Below are positions 15,092 to 19,697 of a stretch of DNA of 19,697 nucleotides, piece by piece. The notes under the pieces are model-generated. The model made no database searches and was not told the DNA's origin. It was given only the letters and a program-made list of their open reading frames with translations. The position numbers and the translations under genes were made by a program. The DNA is taken from positions 1 to 19,697 of the forward strand of contig JAAEPW010000388.1 in assembly GCA_024232355.1 (NCBI GenBank). The letters run 5' to 3'. Numbering within the stretch: the stretch's first letter is position 1; the number at the start of each line of letters is the position of its first letter. The DNA comes from Chloroflexota bacterium (GTDB taxonomy: Bacteria > Chloroflexota > Anaerolineae > B4-G1).

Positions 15092-16129
15092 GGAGTCACT
15101 TACCACGATGTTGCTAAAGCCGCCGAAGTCATTAAAAACCAGCGCCAAGAACCCACGGTGGACCGAGTGCGGGAACAGCTCGGTACCGGCAGAAAAAGCA
15201 CCATCGCGCCGTTGCTCAAACGTTGGCGGTCAGACAATGGGGCGGCGGCCGATGTCAGTGGACTGCCGAACGAACTCGTCGAAGTGGTAAAGTCCCTGCA
15301 TGAGCGGGTGCAGCAGATGAGCGACCATCGGATCGAACAGGCTCGCGACGAATTCAAGGCTTCGAATGATGAACTACGAAAAGAACTGACCGAGGCCCGC
15401 AACACCATCGCGCAGCTTACCGCTCGCCAACAAGATCTGGACGACCAACTACTACGTGTTACAGAGAAAAAAAGCCAGCAAGACAAGTCCCTGGAAGATG
15501 CCCGTGTCGGCCTGGCCAAAGCCGAGTCCCAGCGGGATGAAGCTCTTGCACGGATCACTGAATTGAAAGAAAGCGTTGCCGAACTCAAGCAGGAAAACCG
15601 GGATATTCGCGATCATTTCGAACATTACCAGCAGCGAACTGCCGAAGACCGCCAGCAGGAGCGCGAACAGTTCCGTATAGTGAACCAGGGGTTGAATGAT
15701 CAGATTCAGGATCTGCAACACCGGCTCGCTCAGGCTGAGTCGAGAGCGTCAGAGCTATTTGACGCTAATGCGCAGTTACAACGCAATGCCGATGAATTAA
15801 AACAGGCCAATGCGACGCTACACAGCGACTTGAACTGCAAGATAGAGGATATCCAGAACCTGAAACACGAGTGTGAAGAAGCCGTGACAAAGTGCCGGGA
15901 ATACCAGCATAAAAAAGAGCAATTGGCGGAAAACATGGCCGCGCTCACCACTCAGAAAGCAGATGCCGATAAGCAAGTGGCCGTATTATCCCATGCATTG
16001 GAGACCGCCAAAGCCGAATTGAAAACCACCCAAGATAAAGCGGCGTTTCTGATCGACGAGAATAAGGTGATTCTTCAGGAAAAGGCGGTGATCCAGGGGC
16101 AGTTTAAACAGCTTCAGGAATCGTTATAG
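15092..16129 (+). CDS. kfrA: KfrA-like coiled-coil DNA-binding protein, 5' end displaced
   Basis: KfrA proteins of plasmids bind their own promoter and form filaments that support segregation. Family similarity begins at 15092 (GVTYHDVAKAAEVIKNQRQE), directly outside the transposon repeat, and continues through the KfrA_N helix-turn-helix core (PTVDRVREQLGTGRKSTI, LLKRWRSDN). From about residue 70 to the end it is almost pure coiled coil rich in Glu, Gln, Ala and Leu. No ATG is in frame at the 5' end. The native start was probably 1-4 codons further left and has been replaced by the transposon end. The first usable in-frame start is GTG 15158, which would cut into the DNA-binding domain (323 residues). 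Translation might also enter through the open frame across the repeat. It is convergent with the ATPase gene. Confidence 0.85.
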   Translation, partial: GVTYHDVAKAAEVIKNQRQEPTVDRVREQLGTGRKSTIAPLLKRWRSDNGAAADVSGLPNELVEVVKSLHERVQQMSDHRIEQARDEFKASNDELRKELTEARNTIAQLTARQQDLDDQLLRVTEKKSQQDKSLEDARVGLAKAESQRDEALARITELKESVAELKQENRDIRDHFEHYQQRTAEDRQQEREQFRIVNQGLNDQIQDLQHRLAQAESRASELFDANAQLQRNADELKQANATLHSDLNCKIEDIQNLKHECEEAVTKCREYQHKKEQLAENMAALTTQKADADKQVAVLSHALETAKAELKTTQDKAAFLIDENKVILQEKAVIQGQFKQLQESL

Positions 16130-16176
16130 ACTGGAGAGTAAATATCTCTATGTTTCAATGCCTTAGGGGTGAAGTG

Positions 16177-16202
16177 GCTAAATTCAACGCTTTTACCGGC
16201 CG
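16177..16202. repeat. 26-bp direct repeat, right copy
   Basis: Identical to 1-26. It overlaps the last three codons and the TAA stop (16193-16195, minus strand) of the AAA ATPase gene and continues into the convergent gap after kfrA. Integration elements often use gene 3' ends as targets and rebuild them, which would fit; a small duplication is the alternative. Confidence 0.85.
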
Positions 16203-17293
16203 GACCTCAAGTAGCGCTTCAAACCAGGCTTTTCAATGTTGTACCCGTCCTTTCGGGTCTGGCTGATTAGACTGGCTTCCGATAGACGCTTGATGGCACG
16301 CTGGATATTAGAAGCGACGCCTTTAACATCGGTTTCCTTGTCGATTCTGGCCATTAGCTCTTTTGAGAAGGGGTTTGTACCCTTGCAAAGCGCCAGAAAC
16401 ACAAGCCGGTCGATCGGCTTCAGTCTCTTTGATATGCCCTCGAAATCTTCGGTTGCTTCCATAAGCTGAAGCACATATTCCAAGGCTTCCTCAACAGTAG
16501 CCTTGAAGGTAATCATTTGGGCGATCAGCTTCATCATCCAGTACGGTGACTGATCCAAGTCCAGGAAGGCCTTGCGTAATGGTTGAATGGCAATAGTGAT
16601 CTGGTGGTTTTTGGCCAGCTTGTCTCTCAGAAATTCAATGAATTGATCATCGAGGTCTGGAAAATCGTGTTGTTCAACGAAGTGGTAGAACGGTGACTTT
16701 GATTCGTTCAGCAGCAGATCCAGATAGTGTCTGGAGGAGCCGGTAAAAATGCTTTTTACCTTGCCTTGGCGCTTGTCCAGCATGGTCCGGAGCGTGTGAG
16801 CAAGCGGGTCAAACTGGGTGGACGTTGTTAGATGTTGCACTTCATCAATCAGTAGCAAAACCGTTTTCTTGCCAGCCTTTTCGACCAGCATACTGAGTAA
16901 CTGATCGAGATAGGCGAGTTCTTTGCTGGTTGGTTTACTCGGATTGTCGGCAAACTCTACTTCCATTTTCCCCAGCAGCTCGTTGCTTACGGTGGTCTTT
17001 TTGATTTTGGCCTTGAGCAACCGGCTGAAGGTCGCTTTTTTATCGAGCGCCGCAATGGCATCTTCCAGGGCTGCGATCAGTCCTTCATGGGGGGCATTGA
17101 TGTTTTGCCATAGACTCGCATAGACAGGGATGTAGTTTTTCTTCTGCGATAGTGGCGCGAGATCCTGAAGGATGAATAGCGTCTTTCCTTTACGTCGAGG
17201 GGCTATGATCGCTAGGCTTGATGAGATACCGAGGGCCAGTAGGCCAAGGTATTGTTCTGCCAGCTCTGTTCGTGGATAGTGCCACCCTTCCAT
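16193..17293 (-). CDS. AAA-type ATPase with C-terminal winged helix, plasmid type
   Basis: A 366-residue cytoplasmic P-loop ATPase of the AAA_22/ATPase_2 sort. Walker A is APRRKGKT (31-38), Walker B VLLLIDEVQH (145-154) with the acidic pair Asp150-Glu151, and a sensor-like FTGSS lies at 183-187. The C-terminal third (about 285-366) looks like a winged helix (LVFLALCKGTNPFSKELMAR, AIKRLSEASLISQTR, DGYNIEKPGLKRYL). AGAGGT lies 8 bp before the ATG. The region before it carries four TTACGC elements. It resembles TniB-like and Orc/Cdc6-like ATPases in layout but I do not recognise the exact family. A role in element maintenance or replication is inferred from kfrA and tus-like neighbours. The stop codon lies inside the 26-bp repeat. 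Confidence 0.75.
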   Translation of the reverse strand: MEGWHYPRTELAEQYLGLLALGISSSLAIIAPRRKGKTLFILQDLAPLSQKKNYIPVYASLWQNINAPHEGLIAALEDAIAALDKKATFSRLLKAKIKKTTVSNELLGKMEVEFADNPSKPTSKELAYLDQLLSMLVEKAGKKTVLLLIDEVQHLTTSTQFDPLAHTLRTMLDKRQGKVKSIFTGSSRHYLDLLLNESKSPFYHFVEQHDFPDLDDQFIEFLRDKLAKNHQITIAIQPLRKAFLDLDQSPYWMMKLIAQMITFKATVEEALEYVLQLMEATEDFEGISKRLKPIDRLVFLALCKGTNPFSKELMARIDKETDVKGVASNIQRAIKRLSEASLISQTRKDGYNIEKPGLKRYLRSGR

Positions 17294-17693
17294 AAAAAGG
17301 ACCTCTATATTTGTTTTGTGACTTACGCGGGATTACGCGCCAATTGCATAATTACGCATAATACAGGTAACTGCGCGTAATTCAAGTCCTACGAGCTATT
17401 TTTGATAACAACTACTATACCAGATCAGCATTAGGGAGCGACCAAGCGCCAGCCTCACCCCCTCACTCCGATCGACACTCCCGAGTAATCCCTACCTTAC
17501 TGATTGACCCCTGCACCGGGAGGCGTAGCCTCGCGAGTGCCAAGGAAACAGAAGGAAAATAAAGGAAAGGTAAGGAAAAAGAAGGGGCGCAATCTGAATT
17601 TTGCACGAAGGCTGGGGTGTGGCACCAATAAAGAATACCCCTTGCTGATCTGGTATAGTATACCTGTTTTATTTATGCTGTCTTGGCCTAGCT
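17294..17693. other. Non-coding control region between the ATPase gene and the small unknown gene
   Basis: No convincing gene is seen. From left to right it holds the TTACGC repeats, an AT-rich patch, a GA-rich tract (17541-17585) in which AAGGAAA-like units recur about five times, and the 13-bp palindrome GGTATAGTATACC (17652-17664) followed by TGTTTTATTT. Such a mixture of short repeats fits a plasmid control or replication region, but no initiator-protein gene or classical iteron array is evident. Confidence 0.45.
17323..17380. promoter_or_regulatory. Repeated TTACGC operator before the ATPase gene
   Basis: TTACGC occurs at 17323-17328, 17333-17338 and 17352-17357, and in reverse (GCGTAA) at 17375-17380. 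The second and fourth copies are part of a 9-bp inverted repeat ATTACGCGC / GCGCGTAAT (17332-17340, 17373-17381). Spacings of 10 and 19 bp place the direct copies on one face of the helix. It lies 30-90 bp before the ATPase start, so autoregulation by the ATPase (which has a winged helix) or control by KfrA is plausible. Confidence 0.6.
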
Positions 17694-17725
17694 TCAGGAT
17701 GCTGCCTTAATTTGGGCATCCTGAA
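17693..17725 (-). terminator. Hairpin overlapping the 3' end of the small unknown gene
   Basis: TTCAGGATGC (17693-17702) pairs with GCATCCTGAA (17716-17725), a 10-bp perfect stem with a 13-nt loop. It covers the last codons and stop of the small gene on the minus strand. There is no clear T-run after it, so it may protect the mRNA end rather than terminate. Confidence 0.45.
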
Positions 17726-17942
17726 AACCTATCCTTGCTGCGACTGATTTTGCGTAACTTGTGCTTCTGCACTCTATCACTCGCCCAGCGTCATCCGTAA
17801 CTAGGTAACGATCGCCGCCCTGTCCCTGCTGGGCAATCGTCACTACGTTATATGCTCCTACTTCCTTGTCGGACGGTACGATCTCGCATTCGATGAGATG
17901 TCCAATCCGCAGCATATTGAGAGCCATTTCAATGGTGTGCAT
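17694..17942 (-). CDS. Small conserved-looking protein of unknown function
   Basis: An 82-residue soluble protein starting MHTIEMALNMLRIGHLIECE. AAGGA lies 7 bp before the ATG at 17942; a TTG two codons earlier is also in frame but badly placed. The middle (YNVVTIAQQGQGGDRYLVTDDAGRV) looks like a small beta-rich domain. No family is recognised. It is divergent from the tus-like gene across 115 bp of AT-rich sequence, and its frame closes in a hairpin. Codon use looks like that of its neighbours. It is probably a backbone accessory gene. Confidence 0.6.
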   Translation of the reverse strand: MHTIEMALNMLRIGHLIECEIVPSDKEVGAYNVVTIAQQGQGGDRYLVTDDAGRVIECRSTSYAKSVAARIGFQDAQIKAAS

Positions 17943-18056
17943 ATTCAATTCCTTCAGTGATTAATATTCGTTGCAAGACTGGCTTACATTTGCTTATCTA
18001 GTATTCTATACATATTACTAATGTAGTTTGGACTTGCTGTCCAGTGTGGTGGTGGA
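17943..18056. promoter_or_regulatory. Divergent AT-rich promoter region of the tus-like gene
   Basis: The 114 bp between the two starts is AT-rich at 17950-18030, with a 6-bp inverted repeat TACATT...AATGTA (ends near 17987 and 18026) and GGAC-TTGCT-GTCC at 18030-18042. E. coli Tus represses its own promoter by binding a Ter site there, so a Ter-like site is expected. No match to the E. coli Ter core is seen. Confidence 0.3.
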
Positions 18057-18974
18057 ATGAATATCCAAACTCATGACAATACAGCCGTCTTACCTGCGGA
18101 ATACATCAGGGTGCTTTACGAGGCTTACCAGGTGTTGGCCGAGGCCTGCCTGACGTTAAGTGGCGCGGTCCGTTCGGACCGGGAAAGCTACCCCGTTTAT
18201 ATCCCCACGTTCGGGATGGAAGACAAGGACAAGGAGTCCAATGAAGCACGGGAGGCGGCTATTAAGTCGATGACGCAGTTGTTTGTGGCCGATGAGGGGG
18301 AGCATGTGCCAGAAGCAGGAATTGTCTGTGCCTCACCGGAAACGGTAGCTGCCGTGGAACATTTGAACGCCGCAAAAGCTGCCTTCAAAGATGCGGTGAT
18401 GGCCATACGCAATTTCCAGAAAGAGACTGACGCTTCTGTATCGAGAATCTCCAAGCTGATCAGGGATGAAGTCACCGAAAAAGGTTACAGGACTGAGGCG
18501 CTCAAAAAGGCAATGGGCACTGCTGGTATCGGCTCGCTAGACCTCAAGAGATGTTACGCACAGATCAGAATCATGCCACCGGCGCTGGATGTGTTTAGCT
18601 GGACGTGGGCGACTAACCATGCCCGGATCAAGAAGGTTACTCTCCAGGAAGCTATCGAGATGGCAAAAAAGCTACCTGGTCAGGGTGCGTCTCAAACTGC
18701 CGTTGATTTGTTAAACAAATGCAATCCAGGCGAGATTCTGGTGAAGAAATCAACGCTACCCAATCAGCTCCGTGCAAACTATGCCTACCTTGAGGATGGC
18801 AGCATCGTCAGAAAATCATGCCCTATTTCAGGGATCGTGATTGCACAACAGAAAAACCTACCCAGAAAATTCTGGCGATCAACGACGACGCCCGGCCCAA
18901 GAATCTGGAATCGAGGAAGAGCCACTTATTCTGGCGTTGGACCTGTATCGATATGCACAATGAAGCTGAATTAA
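18057..18974 (+). CDS. Tus-like replication terminus-binding protein, frameshifted near the 3' end
   Basis: Tus binds Ter sites and blocks the replicative helicase from one side. This product aligns along most of E. coli Tus: VYIPTFGMEDKDKESNEARE against the Tus N-terminal segment, FSWTWATNHARIKKVTLQEA against LRFGWANKHIIKNLHRDEV, and DGSIVRKSCPISGIVIAQQ against DQKQVQHACPTPLIALINR. After about residue 265 the 305-residue product diverges. One base removed near 18850-18863 (run GAAAAACC) would restore a frame ending EEEPLILALDLYRYAQ, which matches the Tus C-terminal strand, with stop at 18961-18963 (301 residues; E. coli Tus has 309). The next gene's ATG overlaps that stop, which supports it as the native end. 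As given, the last strand, part of the DNA-binding fold, is lost. The change may be real or a homopolymer sequencing error. Confidence 0.75.
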   Translation: MNIQTHDNTAVLPAEYIRVLYEAYQVLAEACLTLSGAVRSDRESYPVYIPTFGMEDKDKESNEAREAAIKSMTQLFVADEGEHVPEAGIVCASPETVAAVEHLNAAKAAFKDAVMAIRNFQKETDASVSRISKLIRDEVTEKGYRTEALKKAMGTAGIGSLDLKRCYAQIRIMPPALDVFSWTWATNHARIKKVTLQEAIEMAKKLPGQGASQTAVDLLNKCNPGEILVKKSTLPNQLRANYAYLEDGSIVRKSCPISGIVIAQQKNLPRKFWRSTTTPGPRIWNRGRATYSGVGPVSICTMKLN

Positions 18975-19438
18975 GCCCATCAGATCAGCCAAAAGTTCGC
19001 TGTTTTGGCTCCAATGCAGCTCTAACGGTCGAGGCCACCCCGCTTCTTGTGAAAGGCGTACCGCACGGACATACGGTAAATCTCGATGTCGCCCCGAGAC
19101 AAGGTGAAAACGTCATCTGGGCGAGGAAGATAACTGTTCAATTGAGCGACACTGAGTTGCCGATCATGGCTGCCGTATGCCTTGGCTATCTTCCCAAAGC
19201 TCACTTCAAGCGCAGTGGCAAGGGCATCTTCATCGAGCGACAACCCAATAAGCTTTTTGTCTCTGCCACACAAGGAAGCGGTAGTGCATTTGCGCTGCCA
19301 ATTCCTATTGGCCAGACATTCCAGGTATCGAGCCTTGTCCTGTCTCAGCTTCAGAAACAAACGGAATATTCAGACAGTAATCTACTAATTACTGCGCTTC
19401 GAGGTGCAGCAGGACTCTACAAGCCTAACAGCAGTTAA
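18953..19438 (+). CDS. Unknown protein overlapping the tus-like gene
   Basis: A 161-residue protein starting MHNEAELSPSDQPKVRCFGS. Its ATG overlaps the restored tus-like stop (ATGCACAATGA), so the two are translationally coupled. The same frame is open further left to 18818, but that part is the tus-like gene read in another frame. The middle (ARKITVQLSDTELPIMAAVC, YLPKAHFKRSGKGIFIERQP, NKLFVSATQGSGSAFALPIP) looks like a compact beta-rich domain with a basic surface, then a helix VSSLVLSQLQKQT. No signal peptide or membrane helix. I do not recognise the family. Coupling to a Tus-like protein suggests a replication or DNA-binding accessory role, which is only inference. Confidence 0.7.
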   Translation: MHNEAELSPSDQPKVRCFGSNAALTVEATPLLVKGVPHGHTVNLDVAPRQGENVIWARKITVQLSDTELPIMAAVCLGYLPKAHFKRSGKGIFIERQPNKLFVSATQGSGSAFALPIPIGQTFQVSSLVLSQLQKQTEYSDSNLLITALRGAAGLYKPNSS

Positions 19439-19454
19439 AATCCAAAGAAGCATC

Positions 19455-19577
19455 ATGAAAGATATTCTATTGATAACAACCCTGGCAATGACTTCCAACA
19501 TAGCAACTGCATCTGTCGAGTGTCAGGCAGAATATATTAAAGGACTGAAGGTTAGCTGTAGTGGCTCGCGAACATAA
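19455..19577 (+). CDS. Short secreted two-cysteine peptide, possibly truncated
   Basis: A 40-codon frame beginning MKDILLITTLAMTSNIATAS, a good signal peptide with likely cleavage at ATA-S, followed by a 20-residue mature part VECQAEYIKGLKVSCSGSRT with two cysteines. AAAGAAG lies about 7 bp before the ATG, and the gene follows the unknown gene by 16 bp. The mature part is short for a periplasmic protein. The stop lies about 30 bp before repeats that look like a mobile-element end, so it may be the surviving 5' end of a longer gene. Confidence 0.4.
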   Translation: MKDILLITTLAMTSNIATASVECQAEYIKGLKVSCSGSRT

Positions 19578-19604
19578 TCCCTCTGACTTGATTACATCGT
19601 ACAT

Positions 19605-19697
19605 TTTGGACTCACATTAAGTGAGAATATGACCGGTGCCTGACTCACTTTAATTGACAATGAACTCACGCTAATCGAGAACGGGCTTGCAAACATA
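19605..19697. mobile_element. Possible end of an IS21-type element
   Basis: Three related units of about 20 bp follow in the same direction: GACTCACATTAAGTGAGAAT (from 19609), GACTCACTTTAATTGACAAT (from 19642) and GAACTCACGCTAATCGAGAA (from 19662). Several imperfect direct repeats of this length close to the tip are typical of IS21-family ends, where the transposase binds. No transposase gene is visible before the window ends, so the call is tentative. Confidence 0.4.

Noticed and set aside
16140..16176. Terminator between kfrA and the ATPase gene
   Set aside because: Only a 4-5 bp GAGA/TCTC pairing is present and no T-run follows.
17504..17710. Plus-strand frame of 68 codons in the control region
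   Set aside because: It has no ATG or ribosome site, is very Lys/Arg-rich because of the GA tract, and runs over the hairpin.

Overview
The window looks like an accessory or plasmid segment of a marine-type gammaproteobacterium. Gene style and the QseBC/ferric-reductase module are reminiscent of Marinobacter and relatives, but this is an inference; no taxonomic marker is present. It is a mosaic of at least three blocks with broken genes at the joins.

Block A (about 1-10213) is a redox and metal module. It starts with a 3'-truncated VIT1/CCC1-family metal transporter gene (minus). Four minus-strand genes follow: an NADPH-dependent PepSY-flavodoxin-FNR fusion, a secreted DUF2271 protein with a covalent-FMN motif (DGLTGAS), a small secreted PepSY protein, and a ferric-reductase-like bis-haem/FAD/NAD membrane protein. 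Divergent from these lie a QseB/PmrA-like response regulator, its sensor kinase and a membrane-anchored AraC-family regulator, joined by overlapping start/stop codons. Three copies of a tandem box (TCAGCT or TCAGGT, N5, TCAGGT), each followed at exactly 8 bp by TAGnnT, sit before the regulator operon, the ferric reductase and the PepSY/DUF2271/FNR operon. This suggests one autoregulated regulon for electron export to the periplasm. Two further secreted proteins (a DUF6448 member and a DnrO-like helical protein) follow.

Block B (about 10214-15090) is mobile-element debris. It holds a 50-bp 3' fragment of a tRNA-Arg(CCG) gene, probably an attachment-site remnant; a small zinc-ribbon membrane protein; a frameshifted N-terminal remnant of a DnaB-type helicase; and a Tn3-family unit of res-like region, serine resolvase and transposase. 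The transposase is cut by a single in-frame amber codon. A clear 38-bp terminal inverted repeat lies on the right; no left one was found.

Block C (15091-19697) looks like plasmid or integrative-element backbone: a KfrA-like coiled-coil protein whose start is displaced by the transposon end, a convergent AAA-type ATPase with repeated TTACGC sites at its promoter, a short unknown gene, a Tus-like replication-terminator protein gene with a frameshift near its 3' end, an overlapping conserved-looking unknown gene, a short secreted peptide, and terminal repeats suggesting the edge of an IS21-type element.

A perfect 26-bp direct repeat (1-26 and 16177-16202), the second copy covering the ATPase stop codon, brackets blocks A and B plus kfrA. 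It may mark how the whole 16-kb cargo entered the backbone.
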